This document shows positions 17,729-26,921 of a DNA stretch of 64,000 nucleotides, piece after piece. Location of the stretch: the NCBI GenBank assembly GCA_026400835.1, contig JAPLOA010000084.1:1-64000 (forward strand). The letters are read 5' to 3'. A program made the position numbers and the translations under genes. Source of the DNA: Planctomycetales bacterium (GTDB lineage: Bacteria; Planctomycetota; Planctomycetia; Planctomycetales; Planctomycetaceae). Positions within the stretch are counted from its first letter, which is position 1, and each line of letters begins with the position of its first letter. The notes beneath the pieces are model-generated. The model was not told the origin of the DNA and did not search any database. It saw only the letters and a list, made by a program, of their open reading frames with translations.

Positions 17729-18885
17729 CAGGCTGCTCGTCGCAATGATCGGAAGACTTTGCAGGACTCAATCTTCTGCCACTCGTATTCCCATGTCATA
17801 TCGTCACGCTGCATCAGGTTACTGGCATTGTTTGACATCTGTTTGCAGAGGTCTTGATCATCGAGCATCTTCGCCATTGCCGTGGCAAGTTGATGCTCGT
17901 TAAAGACGCTGTCTACCAGAAGCCCAACCTGATTGTTGCTGATGAACGACTCAAATTCGCCGATACGCGTTGCGATAACGGGCATACCGAGTGCCAGATA
18001 TTCATACAGCTTGGTGCAGTTCGTTCCGACAAGACGATAGCGTGGCGTATCCGCCAGCAATGCCAATCCGCAGCACCGATGCTTTTCTGCGAAGGCTCGA
18101 AACTGTGCCGGCGTCACGCTGTGATGAACCACGACGCCGGAGGTCCGTCGTAGCTGCTCAAGCAGCACGCGATCTCCGTCTCCGAAGATATGAAGTTCTG
18201 CGCGTTGCTGGTGACTCGAACTCAGTTGCTGCAACGCTCTCGCGGCAATCCCGGGGCCTTTTTCTTCGAACACTCCCCCAATGTAGACAAAACAAAGTGT
18301 CTCATTCACCAGTTGATCGCCAGACGAAGTACGCCAGTCGATGGTTGGGTAGTTGTGAATCTCGATAACTGCCGACTGCCAGCGTTGCAGATGACGCTTT
18401 AGTGACGCATTGTCCATATGGATGCACGTAACGACGGACACAAAAGGCAGGCATACTCGATGAATGCTGCGAACCAAAAGACCGCCGAACAACCGACGAA
18501 ATGCTGAACCGCCGGACTCGATTGTGTTGAGTTCATAGTGATCATGTTCATCGTAAAGAATTGGAACGCGCCGGATTGCGGCGAGGAGTATGGCCATCGG
18601 CAACATCACCCAGTGAAAACACATTACAGCCCGCAGTTTCGCCCGTTTGAGTTCACCCAGATCCAGCGTCAGATTTCCTCGGCGAGTCTCCGGCAGCGGA
18701 CGTTCCGATTTATCAAGCTGCCACGTTCCTCGTGGCAATGATCCGATCCGAACACTAACACCCATCGACCGGACACCTTCGATAAAGAGTGTCATGCGTT
18801 TATTGACCGCGCGCATGCCCGTGAGACACAGCACGTAGCCCGTGCTGGCAGCCATTGAGTCAGATGGAATCGGATCGTTCAACAT
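17728..18885 (-). CDS. Family 4 glycosyltransferase
   Basis: 385 aa. MLPMAILLAAIRRVPILYDEHDHYELN is the acceptor-side strand-loop, CFVYIGGVFEEKGPGIAARALQQL starts the donor domain, and TKLYEYLALGMPVIATRIGEF is the E-x-LA-G-PV-A donor loop of GT4 enzymes. It resembles ALG1/WbuB-type mannosyl- or aminosugar transferases. It sits between the polymerase/ligase-like gene and a sulfotransferase and is translationally coupled to the latter, so it probably adds a sugar to the repeat unit of the same polysaccharide. Confidence 0.86.
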   Translation of the reverse strand: MLNDPIPSDSMAASTGYVLCLTGMRAVNKRMTLFIEGVRSMGVSVRIGSLPRGTWQLDKSERPLPETRRGNLTLDLGELKRAKLRAVMCFHWVMLPMAILLAAIRRVPILYDEHDHYELNTIESGGSAFRRLFGGLLVRSIHRVCLPFVSVVTCIHMDNASLKRHLQRWQSAVIEIHNYPTIDWRTSSGDQLVNETLCFVYIGGVFEEKGPGIAARALQQLSSSHQQRAELHIFGDGDRVLLEQLRRTSGVVVHHSVTPAQFRAFAEKHRCCGLALLADTPRYRLVGTNCTKLYEYLALGMPVIATRIGEFESFISNNQVGLLVDSVFNEHQLATAMAKMLDDQDLCKQMSNNASNLMQRDDMTWEYEWQKIESCKVFRSLRRAA

Positions 18886-18918
18886 TAACCTGTTCGGTGT
18901 AAACCTGAAAACAGAAAT

Positions 18919-20169
18919 TCAATGGGCTCGATGAGGCTGCTGACTGCGTGACGTGGCCGAAACCAGAGCGGCAGTAGCCGGAAGTCGAACCCGCGGCCTC
19001 GGAGTTGTCGTGTACTTTCGTATGGCCCCGAGTTTTTCTCCACCGAAAATTCCTGAGCGAGCTTCGTTCACGCAGGCTGCCAGCAATAGAGTTGCTCCGG
19101 GGAATGCCAGAGGTCCGCCGGTCCATGAAAAAATGATGTAGGCTACGATCGGAATTGTGGGCACAAACTGTTCTCGCCGCAGAAACACGGCCCGCGCGGG
19201 CAACCACAATAACAACAGCATCATGGCGGTGAAGATGACGGCGGCAGGGAATCCGGATTCAAAAGCCACCTGCAGAAAGTTGTTGTGAGCGTGATTGATG
19301 TCCATAACCGCGAGGAATTTCTGAGGTTTCCCCGGACCAACGCCAAGCATCGGATGCGCTGTTGTGTGATGCCACGCGATCTTCCAGATCAAGGATCGAG
19401 GTGCCGCCGGCACAAATCCCACGAGTCGCATTTTAACCAGCAGTTGATAGACAAAGGGCGTTTGCAGAATATTGTCCAGAAAGTAGTACGTGGAGGCGAT
19501 GCCTGTGATGAAGAGCACGGCCAGCCGCTTGTGATTGAACAGAATATAAAGTGTCAACACAATCAACATGGCGCCGATGCCATTGCGAGACATCACAAGG
19601 AATACGGCCAGGCAATTCAGAGGCAACAGTATCAGCCATGGAAGTCGTCCCACACCTTTTGCTGCATCAAATTTTGAGAGTATCAGCGGCAACGTCATAT
19701 TGATCTGAGCAGCCATCAGGTTTCCAGCTCCTGATGGATTCGAAATCAACCAGGCTTCCAAAGCGCTCAGGTGATAAGCCTGATACAAAATCCAGTATGT
19801 CAAAATCAGGTTCGTTCCGAGGATCAACTGGCGACAGAACGATGAGACATCTGTGGAAGAGAAGGCCAATGCTCCCAACGCGGCGTAACAGGAGAGCACG
19901 TGAATCGTACTGGAGATTTCTGCGGTGTTGACTTCTGCGGAGACCAGAGCCAAAACCATCAATGCAATCGCACCAAACAAGAAGAATAAATACGCGCGAG
20001 CATGAGGGCTCAGGATGGCGCAGCCCGCGAGCATCAGCGATGCGACGCTGCCTCCCAGAAGCGTCGCTGTGTGCGAGTAGGCTGATGTCATCCCGGTTGT
20101 AATCAGGGCAGCAACAATCGCCGCAATCGTGGTTGATACGGAACGGTCTGCAGCAGCGTTCGGAGTCAT
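18919..20169 (-). CDS. O-antigen ligase/polymerase (Wzy/WaaL) family membrane protein
   Basis: 416 aa, about a dozen transmembrane segments. The large loop region carries HHTTAHPMLGVGPG and HAHNNFLQVAFESGFPAAV, the H-N-x-FLx4-E-x-G motif that defines the Wzy_C/O-antigen ligase superfamily. Such enzymes polymerise or ligate lipid-linked glycans at the outer face of the inner membrane. ATG 20169 is chosen because it overlaps the flippase stop (ATGA); the open frame continues upstream to 20682, but that part lies inside the flippase gene and is not membrane-like. It forms the export and polymerisation step of this locus. Confidence 0.87.
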   Translation of the reverse strand: MTPNAAADRSVSTTIAAIVAALITTGMTSAYSHTATLLGGSVASLMLAGCAILSPHARAYLFFLFGAIALMVLALVSAEVNTAEISSTIHVLSCYAALGALAFSSTDVSSFCRQLILGTNLILTYWILYQAYHLSALEAWLISNPSGAGNLMAAQINMTLPLILSKFDAAKGVGRLPWLILLPLNCLAVFLVMSRNGIGAMLIVLTLYILFNHKRLAVLFITGIASTYYFLDNILQTPFVYQLLVKMRLVGFVPAAPRSLIWKIAWHHTTAHPMLGVGPGKPQKFLAVMDINHAHNNFLQVAFESGFPAAVIFTAMMLLLLWLPARAVFLRREQFVPTIPIVAYIIFSWTGGPLAFPGATLLLAACVNEARSGIFGGEKLGAIRKYTTTPRPRVRLPATAALVSATSRSQQPHRAH

Positions 20170-21569
20170 GCGGTCCTCGCTTTCGCCGCTACTACTGTTA
20201 AGTCCGACAGCAATGAACTGTGATCTGTCACGAACGCTTGCAGGGGGTTCAGATAGGGAAGCATCAGCAGTCCCGGCGATCGATAGATCTGGATCACGAT
20301 CAGGAGATTCCAGAGGCTTCGTGAAACAAGATAACCAGCCGCAGCTCCCGTTAGCCCCCAGAACCCACCGAGGATGACGACAAGAATCAGCTGCAGGGGC
20401 CAGTGCCCGAAGAAAACGCGAGCGTAGAAGTGCTGAAGTCCCATCGTCTGCATGACGGGAACTGTCGGACCCGTGATGCAGTCGATAAGCGTCGCGAGCA
20501 AGAGAATCGGCATCACATGGACAACTGCCTGATATTGAGGCCCAAGGATCTGAATCAACTGCGATGATATCAACCAAATGCCAGTTCCTATCAGAATTGC
20601 AGACCAGAAGGTCAGCGTCGCCGCAGTTCGCACACAGTGACTGGCCTGAGCGAATTCGCCGCTCGAATGAAAACGAGCACATTGAGGAATCAGGCTCAGG
20701 CCCAGAACTCCCAATGGCACTGCCGGCAGAGCGGCATAGGGAATCGCCAAAGCGAAGTAAGCGGCGTTCTCAAATCCACATCCGGCAGCAATCGCCATCG
20801 GCAGACTCGATTGCGATGCCACCGCGCCGATCGATACGGCGACTAATGGCAATCCGCGGCGGAGCAAGAAAAGGATCTCCTCGCGACTGACGCCCAGTGC
20901 CAGTTTCAATGCTGCTCCATGCAGGTCACGCAGGCGACCAAAAAAAATCGACCCTGCAAAGATTAATCCGGATCCCGTGGCGTAAATCGCGGCCATGCTT
21001 AACGCTGAAAATTTCCAGCCGAGAATGTTCGAGAACAGTACGACCAGAATCACGGCTGCGGGCAACAGAGTCTGTTCGGCCAACATCGCTCTGGAGGTCC
21101 CGATGATCGGCATGGCGGTCCACTGACGCAGGTAACTCAAAGTGAGTGGCGCGAGGATCATCGTGGCTGACAGAACTGCAGCCCTCCATTCGGACGACAC
21201 TCCCGCGAGCGATCCGAAAAACATAAACGCCATCAACAGAGTCAGCAGGACGCCGATTGACATTGTCGTGCAGCGGTACGCAACGGCGATGGCTTTTGCG
21301 GAGTCACCAATTGCCGTCCCCGGTGGATTTGATGAATCACTTTTGAATGTGCAGGCGAGGGTTTGCGAAAGAATTCGATCCGTTCCCAGCGGAGCCAGGG
21401 TGGCCAACAGCATCGCCAATCCCAGCGCTGCACTGTAGGTGCCATATTCGGCCGGGCCCAGAAATCCGGCCAGCATCGTCGTGGAAACAAATACAAGCAC
21501 AATCCCCACCGCGCGCACCAACAGTGCGCTCAGGGCGTCGGAGAGCCATGCTGACGGTTTCCATTTCAC
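20166..21569 (-). CDS. Oligosaccharide flippase (Wzx/polysaccharide biosynthesis protein)
   Basis: 467 aa with twelve to fourteen predicted hydrophobic helices. The N-terminus (ALLVRAVGIVLVFVSTTMLA, then GFLGPAEYGTYSAALGLAML) is the classic start of Wzx-type flippases of the MOP superfamily. It would translocate undecaprenyl-linked repeat units. The gene begins with GTG at 21569, overlapping the stop of the CapD-like gene (TAGTG), and ends overlapping the start of the Wzy-like gene, so dehydratase, flippase and polymerase form one coupled unit. Confidence 0.88.
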   Translation of the reverse strand: MKWKPSAWLSDALSALLVRAVGIVLVFVSTTMLAGFLGPAEYGTYSAALGLAMLLATLAPLGTDRILSQTLACTFKSDSSNPPGTAIGDSAKAIAVAYRCTTMSIGVLLTLLMAFMFFGSLAGVSSEWRAAVLSATMILAPLTLSYLRQWTAMPIIGTSRAMLAEQTLLPAAVILVVLFSNILGWKFSALSMAAIYATGSGLIFAGSIFFGRLRDLHGAALKLALGVSREEILFLLRRGLPLVAVSIGAVASQSSLPMAIAAGCGFENAAYFALAIPYAALPAVPLGVLGLSLIPQCARFHSSGEFAQASHCVRTAATLTFWSAILIGTGIWLISSQLIQILGPQYQAVVHVMPILLLATLIDCITGPTVPVMQTMGLQHFYARVFFGHWPLQLILVVILGGFWGLTGAAAGYLVSRSLWNLLIVIQIYRSPGLLMLPYLNPLQAFVTDHSSLLSDLTVVAAKARTA

Positions 21570-22675
21570 TACGCAGCACGCTTTCGAAGAGCAGGTCGGA
21601 ACGGAATTGTGGCACGACTGTATTCGCCCAGAATCGAATGGCGTTCGCAGAAGCTTCGCAGTTCAGCAATCGACATCGCGTTGTCTTCTGTGCTGACGTA
21701 AGGATCCGTCACAACGGCATTGATCAGGTCGGGGTAGTCATAGGCGATGTCTTCATAGACGCTGCGAAACGCAGGCAACACTGCGAACATCTCTTCAAGC
21801 TCGATGGTCCGCCGGGTTTCCTCATCGCTCATCAATTCTTCGTAGAGTTTTTCGCCCGGCTTCGATCCAATCTCGGTGACTTCCATTTCCTCAGGAGCAA
21901 TGCCCTGTTGAGGAGCCAGTTCCTCAATCATGACCTGAGCCAGATCTGCGATTCGAATGACCGGCATTTTGGTGACGAACACTTCTCCGCCACGCGCTTT
22001 CTCAGCGGCCGCCAAAACCAGCCGACAACTTTCTTCCAGTGTCATGATGAAACGCGTCATCCGCAGATCCGTCAGAGTGACCGGGCCACCCTGTTCGATC
22101 TGTCGCGCAAAGATTGGAATCACGGATCCTCGTGAGCCGAGTACGTTTCCAAATCGAGTCGAACTGAAGATCGTGCGTCGTCCCATCTTCAGGCTGTTCG
22201 CGGCGGTGATGAGTCGTTCGCCCATCAGCTTGGAGGTTCCCATCACGTTTGTGGGATTCACCGCTTTATCCGAACTGGTGAAGATCACTCGTTCAACATC
22301 ATTCGCCAACGCCGCCTGAATGACGTTCTTGACGCCCATGATATTTGTCTGCACGGCATCAAACGGAGCACGTTCGCAGAGTATCACGTGCTTCAATGCC
22401 GCCGTGTGCAGCACGATATCAACGCCGCTGCACATGAGTTGCAGCTTGTCGGCATCACGAATGTCGCCAATCTGACAGAGACTTCTGACATCACTTTCCG
22501 GGTGACTGCGGCGATACTCCTGGAGTTCCTGTTCAAGAAAGAAGATCTCCGATTCGTTCGTATCGACGACTCGAATCTCTTTCGGCTCATGGGCCAGCAA
22601 CTGCCGTACGATTTCACGCCCGACCGTTCCGCAGCCGCCAGTGACAAGGATGGTTTTGGAAGTGAAGAAGGTCAT
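21569..22675 (-). CDS. UDP-GlcNAc 4,6-dehydratase-like (CapD/WbpM/FlaA1 group)
   Basis: 368 aa extended SDR. TGGCGTVG at 12-19 binds NAD(P); VVDTNE, HTAALKHV and the catalytic stretch FTSSDKAVNPTNVMGTSK follow. The usual YxxxK is replaced by Met145-xxx-Lys149, the Ser-Met-Lys arrangement known in WbpM/FlaA1-type 4,6-dehydratases. LRMTRFIMTLEESCRLVLAA and GEVFVTKMPVIRI also match. It probably converts a UDP-N-acetylhexosamine to the 4-keto-6-deoxy form for the polysaccharide repeat unit. ATG 22675 is preferred; an upstream ATG at 22711 adds a charged, unconserved leader. Confidence 0.9.
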   Translation of the reverse strand: MTFFTSKTILVTGGCGTVGREIVRQLLAHEPKEIRVVDTNESEIFFLEQELQEYRRSHPESDVRSLCQIGDIRDADKLQLMCSGVDIVLHTAALKHVILCERAPFDAVQTNIMGVKNVIQAALANDVERVIFTSSDKAVNPTNVMGTSKLMGERLITAANSLKMGRRTIFSSTRFGNVLGSRGSVIPIFARQIEQGGPVTLTDLRMTRFIMTLEESCRLVLAAAEKARGGEVFVTKMPVIRIADLAQVMIEELAPQQGIAPEEMEVTEIGSKPGEKLYEELMSDEETRRTIELEEMFAVLPAFRSVYEDIAYDYPDLINAVVTDPYVSTEDNAMSIAELRSFCERHSILGEYSRATIPFRPALRKRAA

Positions 22676-22752
22676 GGGAAAGGTTTCGGTTTGAGGTTTT
22701 CGGACCACCATTGAGCGATCACGTTCGTCCTGACACGCTGGTTCTGCGGTGT

Positions 22753-23934
22753 TTAAGCCGCTCTGTTGCGGTAAAGACTGTGGTCAATAACCTGAGCCAT
22801 AGCTTCGGTGTCCAGGCAATATCCCAGGTGTCGATTAATCTGAGCGATCGTGGAGGCCGGCCGTGACAGCAACTCGTTGTAGCTGACGTTAATCAGCTTG
22901 AGATGTGTCTGTGATGGCAACCATGAATAGAACTGCCGAAGAACTCGTTCAAAGAGTTCCTTGATTTCTTCATCGGGGATCTCCGTCTTGATCCCATTGC
23001 GTAACAGCATGGCACGCTGCGATTGAATGATTTCGTCGATCTGTCGTCGCATGAAGACAACGCGATATTTGCGGTCCTTCGGGAGATGCTCCAACAGGTT
23101 GTAGACCATCTTCACCGAGTGACCGATGGCTCGATCAATCCAGTCACCGTAGTCTTGAATGCTCTTAACGCTTTCGAATTCGTAATAGCCGTTGGGATTG
23201 TCAGCGTCCGGTGTGCGATGTTCATCACAGAGCACCGGAATTCCGCCCACATTCAGCATCCGCATCATCAGCGATGTGCCGGACCTTGGCAGGCCTGAAA
23301 CGATGGTGATGAACCGATGACCTTCTGATTGCGTTGCTTGGCTTTCCTGTGATTCAGGCCCGAATGGGCTGACATAACCTTTGCCGGGGTCCTCAGGCCC
23401 CGGTTGGATGTTGAATGGCTTTGAAGGGCTGAAGGCCCGGCACATTGTTGCTGCATCCTGTGCCGCCCCTTCAGGGCTTTCATCCTGCACTTGGCTCAAA
23501 CCGGTGGCTGACGCCACCGGCAGAGGTTGTATCGGCCCATTCGGGCCTGAATCGCATGATGGTTCGAGATCCTCGGAGACGCATTCAAGCTGATCGTCTT
23601 CCGCATCCTCGATCGGCATCGCCTCCAACGCCTTCTTCAGCAGTGCCGTCAGTTGATTCTCTGTCAGCGCACCGGTCTTGCGGTCGATCGGTTCGCCGCC
23701 GGCGAATGCCACAAAGGTCGGCACGCCGCTGATTTGATACTGGCTGGCGAGATTCGGGTTGCGATCGATGTTGACGGAGTACACATCGGCCCAGTCACTG
23801 ACTTTGACCGACAGTTTTTCCATCACCGGCTGCATCATCTTGCACGGCGGACACCACGAAGCCCAGAAATCCACCAGCACTGGCCGTTCGGAATCCAGGA
23901 CAAGTTCTTCAAAATCAATTTCGCGAAGTTCCAT
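22753..23934 (-). CDS. Thioredoxin-sulfotransferase fusion protein
   Basis: 393 aa. Residues 1-108 are a complete thioredoxin: VLVDFWASWCPPCKMM with the redox pair Cys28/Cys31 and the cis-Pro loop ISGVPTFVAF. Residues 205-393 are a P-loop sulfotransferase-like domain: ITIVSGLPRSGTSLMM (loop 213-221), NPNGYYEFESVK, YRVVFMRRQIDEIIQSQ and a C-terminal DHSLYRNR. The linker, residues about 127-195, is encoded by a 205-bp nested palindromic repeat read in frame (see repeat). I infer an in-frame fusion across an intergenic repeat. Its neighbours are an SQD1-like enzyme and a phosphodiesterase. A link between thiol chemistry and sulfonation is speculative. Confidence 0.85.
   Translation of the reverse strand: MELREIDFEELVLDSERPVLVDFWASWCPPCKMMQPVMEKLSVKVSDWADVYSVNIDRNPNLASQYQISGVPTFVAFAGGEPIDRKTGALTENQLTALLKKALEAMPIEDAEDDQLECVSEDLEPSCDSGPNGPIQPLPVASATGLSQVQDESPEGAAQDAATMCRAFSPSKPFNIQPGPEDPGKGYVSPFGPESQESQATQSEGHRFITIVSGLPRSGTSLMMRMLNVGGIPVLCDEHRTPDADNPNGYYEFESVKSIQDYGDWIDRAIGHSVKMVYNLLEHLPKDRKYRVVFMRRQIDEIIQSQRAMLLRNGIKTEIPDEEIKELFERVLRQFYSWLPSQTHLKLINVSYNELLSRPASTIAQINRHLGYCLDTEAMAQVIDHSLYRNRAA
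23350..23554. repeat. 205-bp nested palindromic repeat inside the fusion gene
   Basis: Outer arms 23350-23379 and 23525-23554 are 30-bp inverted copies sharing GATTCAGGCCCGAATGGGC. Inside lie CCGGGG..CCCCGG (23384-23403) and CCGGTGGC..GCCACCGG (23501-23520), centred at equal distance from the element midpoint. Inside those are 23423-23442 and 23461-23480, which resemble each other inverted. The whole is one mirror-symmetric composite and could fold as a long branched hairpin. It resembles intergenic palindromic repeats of planctomycetes, but here it is translated. Confidence 0.85.
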
Positions 23935-24045
23935 GGGAGGGAAGTTTTCAGTGTTCGGTTTACAGTGTTCAGGTAATCACAAATTTCGGGTGCTGGATAG
24001 GTCCCATACGACCTATAAGACCTATTCAAAGTCAGAACGATTTCT

Positions 24046-25524
24046 TCATGCCGCCGGTTTCCATGTCTCCAGGACTTCCAATTTACCATGTTCCCCGGAC
24101 CACTTGGTTTTTGGGAACAACGTATCTCGCATCTCAATAATTCGCTGTCGATTTTCTGGCTGCGTAAGCACTCGGAAAAGATGTCGCACTTCGTCAGCGA
24201 AACCAGACTCTGAGGCGAACCCAAATCGGTCGCTGAGTTTTTCGTGGATCACTTCGTAAGGATGCTCTTCCGCTTCGACGCGAGGATTTTCAATTCTCTG
24301 CACTTCGACTTCGAGTCCGAACTCACGGCCGATTGACGCAACCATTTTTGCAATCTGCATTACGCTGAAGACATCGGTCACCTGATTGACAACGTCATAT
24401 TGCCCCGGCTCAGGCGGCGCGGCGATGAGTCGAGAAATGCATTGCATGGCGTCGCGCAATGTGATGTACCCTCGCAGTTGATTTCCGCTGCCGTAGATTG
24501 TCAGCGGCATGCCGATCACGGCCTGAGCAACAAAGCGATTGACGACCGTGCCCCACCATTCGTCGATATCGAAACGAGTATTCAAATCCGAATGTGCCTG
24601 GAGTTCTTCGGAGTAGTTTCCGTAGATCACTCCCTGCATCACATCGTAGCTTCGCAGCCACCAGTACTTGCAGGCTTCATAGACACTGAAAGTGCCCTGG
24701 ACTTTACTCACGTGATAGAAGCTGACTGGATCGCGAGGTGTTAATTCTCCGCCGAGACTCCACTCCTGCCCCTGATATTGCAGGACCGCGTCACCGGGGA
24801 ACAGGCCTTCGAACAGTGGCCGCCCGGTCAAGGGACTGCCATATTCGCCCATCGTGCCAAGCTTGATGATTGAGGCATCCGGAGCATGATCGCGGACACC
24901 GAACAACAATCCCAAAGTTCCCACGACGTTGTTCTGGATCGTGTTTACGGCCTTTTCAACGTCCGCCATGCTGTACGGTGCACTTGGGATTTCGGCGAAT
25001 TGAACGATCGATTCCGGCTGAACCTCTTCGATGTAGGCGAACAGAGCCTTTCGATCCAGCAGGTCGATTTCGCGAAAATCGATTTGCACGCCAAGGTGTT
25101 CCTTCGCAGCGGCAATGCGATCTTCCATCGATTGAATCGGCGTGACCGACTGGGCGCCTCGTTCTGCAACTAATTTGCGACGCAGCATGTTGTCGATGCC
25201 ATAAACCTTGCAGCCCAGTTTTGCCAGTTTCAGAGCCAATGGCCAGCCGAGGTATCCGTCCATGCCCAGGATCAGAACTCGCATCCCCTGGAGCAGATAA
25301 CCGGTGTCGGTCTTCTTCCATTCCGGGCACGATTCGTAGGTGATCGACATCGGATCGAAGTAGCCGATCTCCGGACGCCGCTTGCATTCGACAACCAACT
25401 GCCCCTGAGCCGCTTTGCGAAACGCTGCCTGGCCACACGCACGAAAATCCACATGCCCCTTAAACTCCACCGCCGGACAACTCCAGCAGGTGTGATTGGC
25501 GTTATGGCAGGATTGTTCGGTCAT
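24046..25524 (-). CDS. SQD1-like (UDP-sulfoquinovose synthase-type) NAD-dependent enzyme with Cys-rich N-terminus
   Basis: 492 aa. The core from residue 81 follows plant and cyanobacterial SQD1/SqdB closely: MRVLILGMDGYLGWPLAL, SAPYSMADVEKAV, NNVVGTLGLLF, KLGTMGEYG with Thr224, the YHVSK catalytic pair Tyr270/Lys274, MQGVIYG, YGSGNQLRGYITLRDAMQC and NPRVEAEEH. SQD1 makes UDP-sulfoquinovose from UDP-glucose and sulfite. Residues 1-80 are extra and contain six cysteines (6, 13, 16, 30, 47, 66), suggesting a metal site. ATG 25524 has GAGGAA upstream. Its place between two sulfur-related genes supports a sulfosugar role, though a related 4-keto sugar enzyme is possible. Confidence 0.82.
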   Translation of the reverse strand: MTEQSCHNANHTCWSCPAVEFKGHVDFRACGQAAFRKAAQGQLVVECKRRPEIGYFDPMSITYESCPEWKKTDTGYLLQGMRVLILGMDGYLGWPLALKLAKLGCKVYGIDNMLRRKLVAERGAQSVTPIQSMEDRIAAAKEHLGVQIDFREIDLLDRKALFAYIEEVQPESIVQFAEIPSAPYSMADVEKAVNTIQNNVVGTLGLLFGVRDHAPDASIIKLGTMGEYGSPLTGRPLFEGLFPGDAVLQYQGQEWSLGGELTPRDPVSFYHVSKVQGTFSVYEACKYWWLRSYDVMQGVIYGNYSEELQAHSDLNTRFDIDEWWGTVVNRFVAQAVIGMPLTIYGSGNQLRGYITLRDAMQCISRLIAAPPEPGQYDVVNQVTDVFSVMQIAKMVASIGREFGLEVEVQRIENPRVEAEEHPYEVIHEKLSDRFGFASESGFADEVRHLFRVLTQPENRQRIIEMRDTLFPKTKWSGEHGKLEVLETWKPAA

Positions 25525-25559
25525 CGTTTGATTCCTCGGTCCCATAATTCACAAGATCC

Positions 25560-25608
25560 CATTACTCCCATAATTCCGATGCGGTCTACGGAGACCATGG
25601 GAGTAATG
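25560..25608. repeat. 12-bp inverted repeat between phosphodiesterase and SQD1-like genes
   Basis: CATTACTCCCAT at 25560-25571 and ATGGGAGTAATG at 25597-25608 are perfect inverted copies with a 25-base loop. Further CCCAT/ATGGGA fragments flank it. There is no T-tract, so it could be an intercistronic mRNA hairpin or a small mobile repeat rather than a terminator. Confidence 0.65.
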
Positions 25609-25634
25609 AGAGTCATGGGAACGATGATTTATGA

Positions 25635-26921
25635 CTATGCGGCTTTTCGCAATTGCTGTTGATGTGCCGGCATGATGACGTCGAGCACGTTTTCCACTTT
25701 CATTTCTTCAGGGATCTCGCCAAGGTTCCGACCTCGGACGAAGAATGAAGATTCCTCATAGGTGTGTTTGCCGTTGATTGCTGTTGGTTCGATCAGAGCT
25801 GACAGATTCATGCGGCCGGACAGAGCGACGTCTTTCGCCGGCATCACAATCAGATCCGGGGCACGATGAGCAAATGGGCCGCTGTAGACGTCTTTTCCCC
25901 GAAGCACTTCTGCGGCAACCGGCTGGCCATTCACCTTTGCGGTCAGGAACAGAGCGGTCAGTTCCTGCAACAAGGCTTCTGATTCGTCGGCGTTGACCAA
26001 GCCGCTCGGATATCGTCCCTGGCGATGCAGATAAATGCGGCCCGGATCCATGGCGAACGCTTTGGTTTCGGGCAACATATCGATGTAAGAAGGTCGATCA
26101 GAGGCACGTAGTCGAAGCAAGCCCGCCTCTGCCAGCAGACAGTTCACATTGACGCTCAGACGCTGACTCGCGAAACCATGATCGGAAACAGCACACAGTG
26201 TCGTTTGATCATCAAGTCGATCGAGAACGTATCCAATTTGGCGATCAACTTCGTGGTAATAGTCCAGAAACGTCTGATGAAATGGTGAAGAGCTATCTTC
26301 AAAATCTTCCCATAGATAGTGATTCAGTCGATCGGTTCCGGTAAACACAAACATGATGTTCTGCCAGGATTGTCGATCCCAGTGGTGATGCAGAGCCTGG
26401 CAACGCGCTGTCATGACTCGCCGGAGTTCATCAACAAATCTCTGCTTGCCTTTTTCAATCAGCGACATGTCCGCATCGACCGCGTAGTTAATGCTCTGCA
26501 GCCATGAAAGCTGCTCAGACGGATAGACCGCACGCTTCAAATCCAGCGCGACAAAGCCAGAGACCAGCATACCGTCCAGCGGTTGCGCGGGATACGTCTG
26601 TGGCACATTCATGATCAGGCTTGGTCCAGCGCCTTCGCGAGCCCAGAACGGCTTTGCTCGAAAAGTCCGCGATGACGTGAAGCCAAGCGTGTAGCTTCCG
26701 TCCATTAAGTCCGTGAAACCAAACACATTGTGGCCACCGGAATTTTCTCCGGTTACGATCGAGGCCCACGCCGCCGAAGAGACTTCAGGCAACGAAGATT
26801 TCATCGGCATCAGCGTTCCGGTCTGCAACAACTTCGCGCTGTGCGGCATCACACCGGACGCAGCAAATTGCTGCCACATCCAGCGAGGAAGACCATCGAT
26901 GCCGAGCATGAAAAGTTTCAT
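25635..26921 (-). CDS. Alkaline phosphatase-superfamily type I phosphodiesterase/nucleotide pyrophosphatase
   Basis: 428 aa. Metal ligands of the alkaline phosphatase superfamily are visible: IDG with Asp9, the nucleophile region LPEVSSAAWASIVTG, FTGTDRLNHYLW supplying Asp and His, and VSDHGF supplying Asp-His. There is no signal peptide, so it is likely cytoplasmic. Relatives hydrolyse phosphodiesters, phosphonates or nucleotide-sugars. ATG 26921 is used because GGAGG lies 8 bases upstream in the transcript. In this locus it may act on a nucleotide or lipid-linked intermediate; the substrate is unknown. Confidence 0.87.
   Translation of the reverse strand: MKLFMLGIDGLPRWMWQQFAASGVMPHSAKLLQTGTLMPMKSSLPEVSSAAWASIVTGENSGGHNVFGFTDLMDGSYTLGFTSSRTFRAKPFWAREGAGPSLIMNVPQTYPAQPLDGMLVSGFVALDLKRAVYPSEQLSWLQSINYAVDADMSLIEKGKQRFVDELRRVMTARCQALHHHWDRQSWQNIMFVFTGTDRLNHYLWEDFEDSSSPFHQTFLDYYHEVDRQIGYVLDRLDDQTTLCAVSDHGFASQRLSVNVNCLLAEAGLLRLRASDRPSYIDMLPETKAFAMDPGRIYLHRQGRYPSGLVNADESEALLQELTALFLTAKVNGQPVAAEVLRGKDVYSGPFAHRAPDLIVMPAKDVALSGRMNLSALIEPTAINGKHTYEESSFFVRGRNLGEIPEEMKVENVLDVIMPAHQQQLRKAA

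Noticed and set aside
20170-20682. N-terminal extension of the Wzy-like frame
   Set aside because: The extension lies within the flippase gene in another frame and is Ser/Arg/Asp-rich rather than membrane-like; the ATG at 20169 overlapping the flippase stop is the better start.
21347-22135. 262-codon open frame on the plus strand
   Set aside because: It overlaps the flippase and CapD-like genes in antisense and contains no recognisable domain.
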